Assembly (NCBI GenBank): GCA_905478555.1
Contig: CAJQIZ010000012.1
Span: 26,201-90,200, forward strand
Length of the DNA: 64,000 bases
Source of the DNA: an uncultured Flavobacteriales bacterium
GTDB lineage: Bacteria > Bacteroidota > Bacteroidia > Flavobacteriales > BACL11
Direction: 5' to 3'
Part shown: positions 44,802-54,622 of the stretch, in pieces
How positions within the stretch are numbered: the stretch's first letter is position 1
How the letters are laid out: every line of letters starts with the position of its first letter
Position numbers and translations under genes: made by a program
The notes under the pieces: generated by a model
Seen by the model: the letters and a program-made list of their open reading frames with translations, nothing else
The model's database searches: none
Told to the model about the DNA's origin: nothing

Positions 44802-46897
44802 TATTTTATTAATTTTATTGCTTCCATAATATTAGTAGTTGGTAGTTGACATACTTTGTTTTCGCAAACATAAATCATAGTTGTTTCTTCTACATATTTC
44901 CCTTTTAAGAGTTCCAAATCACTTTCCTTAAAACTACCAATAAATAATGTATTCGGATAATATTTAGTATTCATTTCCATAGTTTTTTTGTGAGCATCTT
45001 TTCCTACAATTGCTACTTCATAATAAGGAGAAACTTGTTTTAACATTAGCGTAGCATAATTAGCATATCCAGATGCATAACTATCCATTTCTGGTTTTAT
45101 ATTATTTAGCATTTTTATGCTCATTTTTTTGTAATTTTCTTTGTCCAAAATTGTTCCTAAATCGAAAAGTGCATTTGCCATTACTGAGTTAGATGCAGGA
45201 ATTACATTGTCGTTTATTTCCATTTTTCTGGCTACAAGTTGCGGGTCCAAATCGGATGTAAAAAAGAACATCCCAGAATTTTTATCATAAAAATGTGCAA
45301 CAGCATATTCAGTTAATTTTTCAGATTGCGTGAGCCATTTCGTATTGAAAGTAGATTCGTACAAGCGAATAAATGCAGAGATAGTAAGGGAGTAATCTTC
45401 CAAATATGCATTGATGGTAGATCTCCCATCCTTGTAGGAATGTAATAGTTTTCCATCTTTACTCATTTGAGTGTTTACAATAAAATTTGCGTTTTTTATG
45501 GCGATATCCAAATGATGTTTTTCTCCAAAAGACATATAGGCGTCTACATATCCTTTTAACATAAGTGCGTTCCAAGAGGTTAGGGATTTGTCATCTAATC
45601 CTGGACGAATTCTGGTATCTCTTTCTTTCATCAATGTCAATTTCCAATTCTCTATTTTTTGTTCTAATTCAGAAAGTGATATTTTATGTTTTTTCGATAT
45701 TTCTTCTTTACTTTCTTTTCGGAGTAATATGTAGTTTCCATGTTCCCAAAGTCCTCTTCCGTTTATGTTGTAGTAGTCCTTAAAAATCGGAAAATCTTCT
45801 GTAATTAGGGTTGTTAATTCCTTTTCGTTCCACACATAAAATTTTCCTTCTTCTCCTTCACTATCAGCATCTAATGCAGAATAGAAGGCTCCGTTATCTG
45901 CCATTAATTCTCTTTCTATAAAATCTAATGTTTCAAAAACTATTTCTTTATATAATGGATTGTTATATTTCAGATAGGCCTGTGAATACAGACTTACTAA
46001 TTGTCCGTTATCGTATAACATTTTTTCAAAGTGAGGAGTTTTCCAAAATTTATCTACAGAATATCTGGCAAATCCACCTCCAATCTGATCGTAAATTCCT
46101 CCAAATGCCATCTCGTTTAATGTGAGTTCTACATGTTGGGAAACCTCTTTGTTATTTGACAAATGAGAATATTGTAATAAGAAATTATAAGCATTTGGCA
46201 TGGGAAATTTTGGAGCTCCATTTGTTCCTCCATAATCTTCATCAAATCTGTCGGACCATGGACTAACCATGTTGTGTAAATCTTGCCATTTAAAATTTAC
46301 CTCTTCCGTGTTTTCTACAATATTTTCTACTTGTTGTATTCCTTTAGCAAGTTTATTTGCAAATTCAATTACCCTATTTTTATCTGTTTTGTAAATATTT
46401 GCCATTTTCAGAATTTGATTTTTCCAATCTTCTTTCATGAAATAAGTTCCTCCCCAAAAAGGTTGTCCATTTGGTAAGGCGATACAATTTAGTGGCCAGC
46501 CTCCCCTTTGGTTCATTAGTTGTACGGCAGTCATATAAATCTGATCTACATCTGGTCGTTCTTCTCTATCTACCTTTATGCAGATAAAATTGTCATTCAT
46601 TATTTTTGCAACTGCTGAATCCTCAAAGCTTTCGTGTTCCATTACATGACACCAATGGCAAGCCGAATATCCTATACTTATAAGTAATAATTTGTCTTCG
46701 TTTTTTGCTTTTTCTAGAGTTTCTTCATTCCATGGATGCCAATCTACAGGATTATAAGCATGTTGTAAAAGGTAGGGACTTGTTTCATTTACCAACTGAT
46801 TAGTATATTTTTTTTCCGATTTCTCCATTTTATTTTCTTGACTATTGCAACTTATAGTTATTAATAGAAAGATACCTATGAGATTTGATATTTTCAT
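44801..46897 (-). CDS. Thioredoxin-domain protein of the YyaL/DUF255 family, lipoprotein form
   Basis: 698 residues. The N-terminus is a lipoprotein signal ([17 protein letters not shown]). The mature protein starts with the family motif [19 protein letters not shown], a thioredoxin-like domain with [10 protein letters not shown] (CxxC), then [13 protein letters not shown] and GGWPLN. An alpha/alpha barrel follows (about 220-600), similar to N-acyl-glucosamine epimerase/glycosidase folds ([35 protein letters not shown]). The enzymatic role of the family is not established. Most members are cytoplasmic, so the lipobox here implies an envelope location. It follows the dipeptidase by 23 bases. 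Confidence 0.88.
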   Translation of the reverse strand: MKISNLIGIFLLITISCNSQENKMEKSEKKYTNQLVNETSPYLLQHAYNPVDWHPWNEETLEKAKNEDKLLLISIGYSACHWCHVMEHESFEDSAVAKIMNDNFICIKVDREERPDVDQIYMTAVQLMNQRGGWPLNCIALPNGQPFWGGTYFMKEDWKNQILKMANIYKTDKNRVIEFANKLAKGIQQVENIVENTEEVNFKWQDLHNMVSPWSDRFDEDYGGTNGAPKFPMPNAYNFLLQYSHLSNNKEVSQHVELTLNEMAFGGIYDQIGGGFARYSVDKFWKTPHFEKMLYDNGQLVSLYSQAYLKYNNPLYKEIVFETLDFIERELMADNGAFYSALDADSEGEEGKFYVWNEKELTTLITEDFPIFKDYYNINGRGLWEHGNYILLRKESKEEISKKHKISLSELEQKIENWKLTLMKERDTRIRPGLDDKSLTSWNALMLKGYVDAYMSFGEKHHLDIAIKNANFIVNTQMSKDGKLLHSYKDGRSTINAYLEDYSLTISAFIRLYESTFNTKWLTQSEKLTEYAVAHFYDKNSGMFFFTSDLDPQLVARKMEINDNVIPASNSVMANALFDLGTILDKENYKKMSIKMLNNIKPEMDSYASGYANYATLMLKQVSPYYEVAIVGKDAHKKTMEMNTKYYPNTLFIGSFKESDLELLKGKYVEETTMIYVCENKVCQLPTTNIMEAIKLIK

Positions 46898-46920
46898 GTA
46901 TTAAATAGATTTCTAAAAGT

Positions 46921-48306
46921 TTAATGTGACTTAGCGTAATTAGCAAAGAAATGAGGAATTGTTTCTATTCCCTTTAAATAATTGAAAATTCCATAGTGTT
47001 CGTTAGGAGAATGAATAGCATCCGAATCCAATCCAAAACCAAGCAAGATAGATTTCACTCCTAATTCTGCTTCAAATAAAGCAACAATAGGAATACTTCC
47101 CCCGCTTTTTACCGGAACTGGTTTTTTACCATAAGTAGTTTCCATTGATTTACTTGCTGCAACATATGCTGGAATATCTGTTGGTGAAACATAAGGTTCT
47201 CCACCATGATGAGGAGTAACTTTTACTCTCACACTTTTAGGAGCAATACTTTTAAAATAGTCAGAAAATAATGTTGTAATTTCTTCATCCGATTGATTAG
47301 GAACTAATCGCATTGAAATTTTTGCATAAGCTTTTGATGCAATTACAGTTTTTGCTCCTTCTCCTGTATATCCACCCCAAATTCCGTTTACATCTAAAGT
47401 TGGTCGGATTCCTGTACGCTCCATAGTTGTATACCCTTGTTCTCCATGAGTGTCTGATAAATTCAATGCTGCTTTGTATTTATCTAAAGAGAAAGGAGCT
47501 CTGGCAATATCTGATCTTTCTTCTGTAGAAAGCTCGATTACATTATCATAAAAACCTGGAATTGAAATGTGGTTATTCTCATCTTTCATTTTTGCAATCA
47601 TCTCACATAAAATATTGATCGGATTTCCAACTGCTCCACCATATAATCCTGAATGTAAATCACGGTTAGGTCCTGTAACTTCTACTTCTACATAACTTAA
47701 TCCTTTCAAACCTGTGGTGATAGATGGTGTATCGTTAGCAATAATTCCAGTATCTGAAATTAAGATGGCATCACATTTTAATCTTTCCTTATTTTCTTTG
47801 ACAAAGACTCCTAAATTTTCTGAACCAACTTCTTCCTCTCCTTCAATCATAAACTTCACATTACATGGTAAAGTATTGGTATTCATCATCAGTTCAAAAG
47901 CTTTTACGTGCATGTAAAACTGCCCTTTGTCATCACAAGATCCTCTTGCAAAAATAGCTCCTTCAGGATGAATGTCTGTTGTTTTAATAACAGGATCAAA
48001 AGGTCCACTCGTCCATAATTCTAAGGGATCAGCTGGTTGCACATCATAATGACCATATACCAAAACTGTTGGTAAATTTGTATCTATAATTTTCTCAGCA
48101 TAAACAATAGGATATCCTTCCGTTTTACAGATTTCAATATTATCGGCACCAGCATTTTCCATTGATTTTGCCACTGCATCTGCACAATTAAGTACATCTG
48201 CTTTGTAAGCAGGATCTGCTGAAACAGATGGTATTTTTAAAAGGTCCATTAATTCATTAATGAATCTATCCTTGTTTTCGTTTATGTAATTATTTATGTG
48301 TTCCAT
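46921..48306 (-). CDS. M20 family metallodipeptidase
   Basis: 461 residues related to CNDP/carnosinase-type dipeptidases: first zinc ligand in VLVYGHYDVQPADP, bridging Asp in ARGSCDDKGQFYMH, catalytic Glu pair in MIEGEEEVGSENL, and the C-terminal His in DAIHSPNEHYGIF. A dimerisation domain with PTLDVNGIWGGYTGEG is present. No signal peptide, so it is cytoplasmic and probably hydrolyses dipeptides after uptake. It lies 4 bases after gpmI and is co-transcribed with it. Confidence 0.93.
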   Translation of the reverse strand: MEHINNYINENKDRFINELMDLLKIPSVSADPAYKADVLNCADAVAKSMENAGADNIEICKTEGYPIVYAEKIIDTNLPTVLVYGHYDVQPADPLELWTSGPFDPVIKTTDIHPEGAIFARGSCDDKGQFYMHVKAFELMMNTNTLPCNVKFMIEGEEEVGSENLGVFVKENKERLKCDAILISDTGIIANDTPSITTGLKGLSYVEVEVTGPNRDLHSGLYGGAVGNPINILCEMIAKMKDENNHISIPGFYDNVIELSTEERSDIARAPFSLDKYKAALNLSDTHGEQGYTTMERTGIRPTLDVNGIWGGYTGEGAKTVIASKAYAKISMRLVPNQSDEEITTLFSDYFKSIAPKSVRVKVTPHHGGEPYVSPTDIPAYVAASKSMETTYGKKPVPVKSGGSIPIVALFEAELGVKSILLGFGLDSDAIHSPNEHYGIFNYLKGIETIPHFFANYAKSH

Positions 48307-48310
48307 TTTT

Positions 48311-49828
48311 TTATTTTATTAAAATATTTCCAGTCATTTCTGTTGGGATTTCAACTCCCATTATATGTAATATAGTAGGAGCAATATCTCCTAATTTTCC
48401 GTTTTCTATTTTTTCAAATCCTGTATTAAGTGCAAAACAAGGTACCAAATTAGTGCTGTGTGCTGTATTAGGACTTCCATCCAGATTGATAGCAAAATCG
48501 GCATTTCCATGATCGGCAATTATGATAAAAATATAATCGTTTTTTAGTCCTGCTTCCACAACTTTTTTGGTGCAATTATCTACCGTTTCTACAGCTTTTT
48601 TTATTGCGTTATAATCGCCTGTATGCCCTACCATATCTGGGTTTGCAAAGTTCAAACAGACAAAATCTGTTTCTCCTTTTTCTAATTCAGATACAATAGT
48701 TTCAGTAACTTCAGGGGCACTCATCTCGGGTTTTAAATCGTAAGTTGCTACTTTTGGAGAGTTTACCATTAATCGTTTTTCTCCTTTAAATTCTACTTCC
48801 CTCCCTCCTGAAAAGAAGAAAGTAACATGTGGATATTTCTCTGTTTCCGCAATTCGAATTTGAGATTTATTATTTCGTTCCAATACCTCACCCAAAGTAT
48901 TTTTAATATTTTCTTTATTGTAAATTACATTTACATTTCTGTAAGATGCATCAAAATTAGTTAGGGTAGTATAATGCAGATTTAAAGTATTCATTCCAAA
49001 ATGTGGCATATTGGTTTGAGTAAGAACAGTCGTAATTTCTCTGCATCTATCTGTTCGGAAATTAAAACAAATTACCGCATCATCTTCCTGAATAATTGCA
49101 ATAGGAATTCCATTTTTATCTATCCTTACAATTGGTTTTATAAACTCATCCGTTACTCCATTTTCGTATGAATTTTGGATGCTTTCAATAAGATTTAGAC
49201 AAACTTCTCCCTTTCCTTTTGTAAGTAAATTATAAGCCAATTTTATACGTTCCCATCTGTTATCTCTATCCATTGCGTAATACCTACCACAAATTGAAGC
49301 AATTCTAGCTCCAAATAAATTCTGTTCCAACTGCTTAATAAATCTTTTTCCACTTTTTGGGTCGCAATCTCTACCATCGGTAAAAGCATGAATAAATACT
49401 TTTTCAACTCCTGCTTTATTTGCTAGCTCACACAATTTATATAAATGATTTTGATGTGAATGAATTCCTCCATCAGAAACTAAACCAATTAAATGAAGTG
49501 CTTTATTGTTCTCCGAAGCATAAGAAAAAGAGGTTTTTAAATTTTCCATTTCAGCAATGGAATTGTCCTCACATGCAAGATTAATTTTTGCCAAATCTTG
49601 ATGTACAATTCTACCGGCACCAATATTCAAATGTCCTACTTCCGAATTCCCCATTTGTCCTTTTGGTAATCCAACATGTTTCCCAAAAGTTTTGAGTTCG
49701 CAATTAGGGTAATCATTATAAAGTGAATCTATAAAAGGAGTATTTGCATGGTGTATGGCATTCGAATTGTCTTTGTCTCCATGCCCCCATCCATCTAAAA
49801 TAATAAGTACTGTTTTTTTACCTTTCAT
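48311..49828 (-). CDS. gpmI: 2,3-bisphosphoglycerate-independent phosphoglycerate mutase
   Basis: Interconverts 3- and 2-phosphoglycerate in glycolysis using two metal ions. 505 residues with IILDGWGHGD near the start, the phosphorylated Ser62 in MGNSEVGHLNIG, HAFTDGRDCDP, AMDRDNRW and the metal-binding end IADHGNADFAIN with TAHSTNLVP. It has a TATATTTG box about 6 bases before the ATG and leads a four-gene minus-strand unit with the dipeptidase, the YyaL-like protein and a small membrane protein. Confidence 0.97.
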   Translation of the reverse strand: MKGKKTVLIILDGWGHGDKDNSNAIHHANTPFIDSLYNDYPNCELKTFGKHVGLPKGQMGNSEVGHLNIGAGRIVHQDLAKINLACEDNSIAEMENLKTSFSYASENNKALHLIGLVSDGGIHSHQNHLYKLCELANKAGVEKVFIHAFTDGRDCDPKSGKRFIKQLEQNLFGARIASICGRYYAMDRDNRWERIKLAYNLLTKGKGEVCLNLIESIQNSYENGVTDEFIKPIVRIDKNGIPIAIIQEDDAVICFNFRTDRCREITTVLTQTNMPHFGMNTLNLHYTTLTNFDASYRNVNVIYNKENIKNTLGEVLERNNKSQIRIAETEKYPHVTFFFSGGREVEFKGEKRLMVNSPKVATYDLKPEMSAPEVTETIVSELEKGETDFVCLNFANPDMVGHTGDYNAIKKAVETVDNCTKKVVEAGLKNDYIFIIIADHGNADFAINLDGSPNTAHSTNLVPCFALNTGFEKIENGKLGDIAPTILHIMGVEIPTEMTGNILIK

Positions 49829-49834
49829 TTAGTG

Positions 49835-49842
49835 CAAATATA
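49835..49842 (-). promoter_or_regulatory. -7 promoter box for gpmI
   Basis: The minus strand reads TATATTTG, matching TAnnTTTG, about 6 bases before the gpmI ATG, so the leader would be very short. Position is accurate to about one base. Confidence 0.4.
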
Positions 49843-49852
49843 AAGGAATATT

Positions 49853-50308
49853 TTAAAAAATACTTACTAGAATAGGCCACAATATAGTCACCATAATTGA
49901 AGATAATGTAATTCCTATACTTACAGCTATATAAGATTTTTGGTAATTAATTCGAAATATAAAAGCTGCTATTGTTCCTATATAAGCTCCCGTTACAGGT
50001 AATGGTATCATTACAAAAACCATTAAACCCCAAACTCCATATTTCTTAATTACATTTTGTGTTTTAGTTCTTGCTCTCAATGCTAAGTAAAGAGCGCCTT
50101 TTTTATAAGTCTTATTTTTCCAGAGATATTTATTTGCTATTTCAATTGCTTTATAGAAAATAGGAAATACTAATAAATTCCCGCTTAGTCCGATTATAAA
50201 TACTAAAAGTAGAGGTAACTCTTGTGCTACTCCGTATGGAATACCTACTCTTGCTTCTCCAAAAGGAGAAAGACTAATTAAAAAGGTCCATAATATATCG
50301 TAAAACAT
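49853..50308 (-). CDS. Small multidrug export protein family (COG2426) membrane protein
   Basis: 151 residues with four to five hydrophobic helices and the signature SPFGEARVGIPYGV near the N-terminus, then GLMVFVMIPLPVTGAYIGTIAAFI. Both are characteristic of the COG2426 'small multi-drug export' family of inner-membrane proteins. The drug-export name is historical, and the real substrate is uncertain. Its stop is 24 bases upstream of gpmI, which has a promoter box of its own. Confidence 0.85.
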   Translation of the reverse strand: MFYDILWTFLISLSPFGEARVGIPYGVAQELPLLLVFIIGLSGNLLVFPIFYKAIEIANKYLWKNKTYKKGALYLALRARTKTQNVIKKYGVWGLMVFVMIPLPVTGAYIGTIAAFIFRINYQKSYIAVSIGITLSSIMVTILWPILVSIF

Positions 50309-50327
50309 TCATCGAAAATTTAAATGA

Positions 50328-50335
50328 CAAATGTA
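50328..50335 (-). promoter_or_regulatory. -7 promoter box for the COG2426 gene
   Basis: The minus strand reads TACATTTG, a match to TAnnTTTG, 19 bases before the ATG at 50308. Confidence 0.4.
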
Positions 50336-50357
50336 ATAGGATTGATTCTAATAGCCT

Positions 50358-50381
50358 CTAATTTTCACGATTAAAAATTAG
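50358..50381. repeat. 8-bp inverted repeat upstream of the COG2426 promoter
   Basis: CTAATTTT and AAAATTAG flank an 8-base spacer. It ends between the GATase gene stop and the -7 box at 50328, roughly over the expected -33 region. It lacks a T-run, so it is a possible operator or mRNA hairpin rather than a terminator. Confidence 0.4.
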
Positions 50382-50392
50382 ATAATTTTGAA

Positions 50393-51130
50393 TTAAAAGA
50401 AAGTTGTTTTATTTATTTCTTTATGAAAACTTTCCTTCATTGTTGTGTGAATAATATTATCCTCCTCCAATCTTTCCGGATGAAACTGGACTGCAATCAT
50501 AAAGGGATGTTGGATTTTATCCATTACTACCGTTTCGGGCAATCCATCAAAAGCACGAGCAATAACCCGTAAATGATCAGGTATAATTTTAAGACCTTGA
50601 TGATGCAAAGAGTTGACAATAATTGTATCTGTATCAAGTGGGAAAATTAAGGAACAAGTATCTGTCAAAACTATTTTATGATTTACCTCTCCATTATTTC
50701 TGTGGACTACTGTTGTTCCAATTTCTGTTGGAATATTTCCATACAAAGTTCCTCCACTTGCTACATTCATCATTTGCATTCCTCTACAAACTCCAATGAG
50801 TGGAATTTTATGTTCCATGGCAAAGTCAAATAGTTTGCGTTCCAATGTATCTCTTTGGTAATCAATTTCTTCACAAACTGCTAAATTTACCGTGTCATTA
50901 TATTGTAAAGGATTAATATCTTCTCCACCTGTTAATATAATTCCATCCGCCAATTCTAAAATGCTATCTGTATTTTTTATAGTGTATGCGTCTAAGATAA
51001 TTATGTTATCATCTTCCATCCACTTTACATAGTTTTCGGATGCTTTGGATAGTATAATAATTTTCGACTCTTGTTTTTGGCAAGAACATAAAATTGCAAT
51101 TATTAATATAAATAGTGTTTTTTTTAACAT
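50393..51130 (-). CDS. Class I glutamine amidotransferase-like peptidase C26 lipoprotein
   Basis: 245 residues with a lipoprotein signal (KKTLFILIIAILCSC). The body is a peptidase C26/gamma-glutamyl-hydrolase fold: GIILTGGEDINPL, nucleophile Cys in GVCRGMQMMNV, NSLHHQGLK and the His/Glu of VQFHPERLE. Relatives such as PuuD cleave gamma-glutamyl-GABA in the cytoplasm; the lipobox here places this one in the envelope, so its substrate is probably a peptide-like gamma-glutamyl compound in the periplasm. It lies 117 bases downstream of kmo and may be separately expressed; I found no convincing promoter. Confidence 0.85.
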   Translation of the reverse strand: MLKKTLFILIIAILCSCQKQESKIIILSKASENYVKWMEDDNIIILDAYTIKNTDSILELADGIILTGGEDINPLQYNDTVNLAVCEEIDYQRDTLERKLFDFAMEHKIPLIGVCRGMQMMNVASGGTLYGNIPTEIGTTVVHRNNGEVNHKIVLTDTCSLIFPLDTDTIIVNSLHHQGLKIIPDHLRVIARAFDGLPETVVMDKIQHPFMIAVQFHPERLEEDNIIHTTMKESFHKEINKTTFF

Positions 51131-51247
51131 TTTATTGATGTTTTAGTGATTTTCGTTCAGTTTTAATCAATTTTAGAATATATTTTTTTTCATTATTGTT
51201 TTTGTGAACTAATAAAAACTACTTTTTTTTACACAAAAACAGATATT

Positions 51248-52582
51248 TTACACCAAACTTAACATTTTTTGCATTATTTTGTCACTTTTCCACTCTTTTT
51301 CAATATTAGGAGTGTTCATAATTTCTTCCATCATTTTTTCTTGTTTCATGCCAATTTCCCAAGCATCAGCATAAGGGATATTAGTAAAACTAACCATAGA
51401 ATAAAGAGGGATCCATTTATCAGGATATAAATTAGAAAATTTCTTTTCTATTTCCTTCTGCAGTAAAAATGCAGGATCAGCTGTATTATCACGCATTACA
51501 ATAAAATTCTGCATAGACAAATCCTGTAATCCATCACCGTTGGGTTTTCTACTTTTAGAATATTCTTCAAAGCACGACTTTAAATCATCTGTATGCTTTT
51601 CTAATAACTCATCTAACATTCTACAATCCTCAAGACTTGCATTCATACCTTGTCCGTAAAACGGTACAGTTGCATGAGCAGCATCCCCAATTAACACGGC
51701 AGTATCGTTTATATGCCAAGGATAAGTTTTTATAATACCCAACCCAGAAGTAGGATTAGCAATCCACTGACAATATAAATCAGGAACTAATTTTAAAAAA
51801 TCAGGGAAAATAGTGATGAAATAATTTTCTACTTCTAACTTAGAGTTTAAACCTTCAAAAGATTTCTCTCCTTTTTTAGGAGCAAACAATGTACAAGTAA
51901 AACTACCATCCAAGTTAGCTAATGCAATAAGCATAAACTCTCCTCTTGGCCATATATGTAACGCATTTTTATCTAATAAAAAAGTTCCATCTTCACCAGC
52001 AGGTATATGCAACTCTTTATAGTCATGATCAATTTTATTATATTTAAAATCATGATCATATTGCTCTACCATTTGTTTCCTAACAGCTGAAAAAGCTCCA
52101 TCAGCTCCAATTATTAAATCAGAAGTGACTGTTTGCTTTTGATTTGTATTTGTATTTTCAAAAACTACACTTGCCTGTTCAAGATTAGCTTCTACACATT
52201 TCTCATCAAAATAAAGATCAGCTCCATTTTTTGCAGCTAATTTCATCATTAACACATTTAACTGCGCTCTTGAAACGGAATAAATTGCCTGCCCATCATT
52301 TCCGTAGAGTTGCTCTGTTAAATTACCTTTATCATCATGCATTATTCGTTTATCCATAGGTATAGCAATTTTCATTACCTCATCATCAACACCAACTTTT
52401 TTTAATGCGGTTAAACCCCTTGTTGAAAGTGCTAAATTGATAGATTTCCCTGCAGTAATAATCTCTGATCGTAAGTCATTTCTTCTTTCAAAAATAGAAA
52501 CATTATGCCCTCTTTTGGTTAAATATAGAGCACATAAAGAACCTGCTAGTCCTGCTCCTACAATTGTAATTTTTTTTTTCAT
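51248..52582 (-). CDS. kmo: Kynurenine 3-monooxygenase
   Basis: FAD-dependent enzyme hydroxylating L-kynurenine to 3-hydroxykynurenine with NADPH and O2. 444 residues with the FAD-binding IVGAGLAGSLCALYL (4-18), the group's GKSINLALSTRGLTAL and the GDAAHATVPFYGQGMNASLED second FAD motif. The C-terminal region lacks an obvious membrane anchor of the eukaryotic kind. Last gene of the kynurenine operon, sharing one base with kynU. Confidence 0.96.
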   Translation of the reverse strand: MKKKITIVGAGLAGSLCALYLTKRGHNVSIFERRNDLRSEIITAGKSINLALSTRGLTALKKVGVDDEVMKIAIPMDKRIMHDDKGNLTEQLYGNDGQAIYSVSRAQLNVLMMKLAAKNGADLYFDEKCVEANLEQASVVFENTNTNQKQTVTSDLIIGADGAFSAVRKQMVEQYDHDFKYNKIDHDYKELHIPAGEDGTFLLDKNALHIWPRGEFMLIALANLDGSFTCTLFAPKKGEKSFEGLNSKLEVENYFITIFPDFLKLVPDLYCQWIANPTSGLGIIKTYPWHINDTAVLIGDAAHATVPFYGQGMNASLEDCRMLDELLEKHTDDLKSCFEEYSKSRKPNGDGLQDLSMQNFIVMRDNTADPAFLLQKEIEKKFSNLYPDKWIPLYSMVSFTNIPYADAWEIGMKQEKMMEEIMNTPNIEKEWKSDKIMQKMLSLV

Positions 52583-53832
52583 TATAATTCTTCTTCTAGT
52601 ATTGTATAAAATTTGAAAACATCTTGAAAGCTATTATAGAGAGGAATTGGCGCGACACGAATTACATCTGGTTCTCTCCAGTCAGCAATTACACCCTTTA
52701 GAGTTATTGAGTCAAACAACACTTTATCACCATTCTTAACTCGTATAGAGAGCTGACAACCTCTTTCTTTTGGAGTAATAATTTCTATTCGATCTGATTC
52801 AATTGAATTTAGTAAAAACACTAAATAGTCTGTTAGTTTTTTAGATTTTGAAACTAACTTTTCCATTCCTACCTCATCAAAAATAGAAAGGGAAGCACGA
52901 ATTGCAGCTAAGGACAAGATTGGAGGATTACTAAGTTGCCAACCTTCAGCAGTTGTAATGGGCACAAAATTATCTGGCATTTTAAATCTATCTTCTTTAT
53001 TGTGTCCCCACCAACCTGCAAATCTCAGTAAATTAGATTGGTGATGTTTTTCATGAATAAAAGCTGCCGCAACCGATCCTGGTCCAGAATTTAAGTATTT
53101 ATACGAACACCAAACGGCAAAATCAACTCCCCATTTATGGAGTTCTAATTTGATGTTTCCTGCTGCATGTGCCAAATCAAAACCAACATTTATCCCTTTA
53201 TTATGTGCTATTTTTGTAATCTTTTCAAAATCAAAAACCTGACCAGTATAGTAGTTTACACCCCCCAGCATAATCAAAGCGATTTCATCTCCTTCTCTTT
53301 CAATTATTTCATGAATATCTTCTGTTCTTATTGCTGACTCACCAACTCTTGGTCTTAATTTTATTAATGACTTTTCAGGAGTAAGTCCATGGTGTTTTAT
53401 TTGGGATTCTACCGCATAAATATCTGAAGGAAATGCATCTCCCTCAATGATTATTTTATGTCTGTTTTCAGTAGGTCGGTAAAAAGAAACCAACATTAAA
53501 TGTAGGTTTACCGTGAGAGTATTCATAGCGACTACCTCAGCTGGTTTTGCCCCTACAATTTTAGCATAACTTTCTGTTAAAAATTCGTGATAAGGCATCC
53601 AAGGGTTTTTGGCATGAAAATGTCCTTCTACTCCAAAAGTTGCCCAATCTTCCAATTCCTGATTTAAGAATTCTTTAGTACGTTTAGGTTGTAATCCAAG
53701 TGAGTTTCCACACATGTAAATGTGCTCCTCTCCATTTTTTTGTAATGGAATATGAAACTCATTTCTATAGTGCTGTAATTCATCTTTTGCATCTAGTTTT
53801 GACGCAAAATCGGAAGTATTCTTATAATTCAT
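52582..53832 (-). CDS. kynU: Kynureninase
   Basis: PLP enzyme that cleaves 3-hydroxykynurenine to 3-hydroxyanthranilate and alanine. 416 residues with MCGNSLGLQPKRT at the N-terminus, GFDLAHAAGNIKLELH (PLP-ring Asp), the lysine that binds PLP in CSYKYLNSGPGSVAAAF, and the substrate-binding RFAGWWGHNKEDRF. It overlaps the formamidase gene by 11 bases and the kmo gene by one base, so translation is likely coupled. Confidence 0.97.
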   Translation of the reverse strand: MNYKNTSDFASKLDAKDELQHYRNEFHIPLQKNGEEHIYMCGNSLGLQPKRTKEFLNQELEDWATFGVEGHFHAKNPWMPYHEFLTESYAKIVGAKPAEVVAMNTLTVNLHLMLVSFYRPTENRHKIIIEGDAFPSDIYAVESQIKHHGLTPEKSLIKLRPRVGESAIRTEDIHEIIEREGDEIALIMLGGVNYYTGQVFDFEKITKIAHNKGINVGFDLAHAAGNIKLELHKWGVDFAVWCSYKYLNSGPGSVAAAFIHEKHHQSNLLRFAGWWGHNKEDRFKMPDNFVPITTAEGWQLSNPPILSLAAIRASLSIFDEVGMEKLVSKSKKLTDYLVFLLNSIESDRIEIITPKERGCQLSIRVKNGDKVLFDSITLKGVIADWREPDVIRVAPIPLYNSFQDVFKFYTILEEEL

Positions 53833-54622
53833 TTATCTTATATAAAATAGGTCTGCTAGGTGCAGCATCCGAAACAAATGCAGGGATTTGCAGATTTAAT
53901 AAATAGTGCCCATCTTTCAAAGAATCAGGGACAAAAATCATTTCTGTGATGGTTTTATTTTGAGTATCAGGATTGAATTCTTTGCCTTTTGTCTCCCAAA
54001 AAATATTGTGTGCAGAAAGATGTCCATCATCAAACAATCTATCCACTGAAGGAGTGTCTACCAATAAATGATGTACTTCCAAATTCACTAAATATTCCAT
54101 TGCCTCCATACTGAAAAAAGAAGGAGTTTCATTCATATAATCTCTGCTTTTTTTATTGTCAGAATTAGGTAAAGTACGAATAATTAATCCATTCAGAAAT
54201 TTAGAATCTACATCTTTTAGTTGACTTATTAAATCTTCTTTTGTGATGACTAAATCTTCCTTATTTAATTCGGGAGTGTAATTTTCAGAAGTGCTTTTTG
54301 GTGTTATAGTAATTAAAGTGGATGGAATCATTTCATCCTTTAAAGAAGATAAAATAGTAATTCTTTCATCTGTAATATGACCAATACATTCGGTATGCGT
54401 TCCATTACAATGAGGAGTAAAACTATAAGTTTCAAAATTACAAGGGCCTCCTTTTCGAGTGTCTCCAATAAATTGCCCGTCTTGATAAGGTTTGGATTTT
54501 GCTTTATCTACCCCATATGTATTGGGTTGCTCTCCGTTAAAATTTAAAGGAATAGCAATGTCATTTCTTTTAGAGAAATCAACTTGATATTTTTTATTTC
54601 CTATTTCAATTACTGCTATCAT
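53822..54622 (-). CDS. kynB: Cyclase-family protein, probable kynurenine formamidase (KynB-like)
   Basis: 266 residues of the metal-dependent cyclase/KynB family. The metal-binding signature HxGTHx(D/E) is seen as HCNGTHTECIGH. LLVDTPSVDRLFDDGHLSAHNIFWE and the conserved LLNLQIPAFVSDAAPSRPILY end are present. N-formylkynurenine hydrolysis is the missing step between the dioxygenase and kynureninase in this operon, which supports the assignment. The variant Glu in THTE instead of the usual THxD is a small deviation. It overlaps kynU by 11 bases and the upstream decarboxylase gene by one. Confidence 0.82.
   Translation of the reverse strand: MIAVIEIGNKKYQVDFSKRNDIAIPLNFNGEQPNTYGVDKAKSKPYQDGQFIGDTRKGGPCNFETYSFTPHCNGTHTECIGHITDERITILSSLKDEMIPSTLITITPKSTSENYTPELNKEDLVITKEDLISQLKDVDSKFLNGLIIRTLPNSDNKKSRDYMNETPSFFSMEAMEYLVNLEVHHLLVDTPSVDRLFDDGHLSAHNIFWETKGKEFNPDTQNKTITEMIFVPDSLKDGHYLLNLQIPAFVSDAAPSRPILYKINEL

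Noticed and set aside
51181..51240. TTTTTGTG/CACAAAAA inverted repeat between the GATase gene and kmo
   Set aside because: The loop is about 25 bases and no T-run follows; it looks like an AT-rich coincidence.
51254..51261. TAAGTTTG on the minus strand as a promoter for the GATase lipoprotein
   Set aside because: It lies in the kmo coding end and would give a leader of over 120 bases; a chance match is likely.
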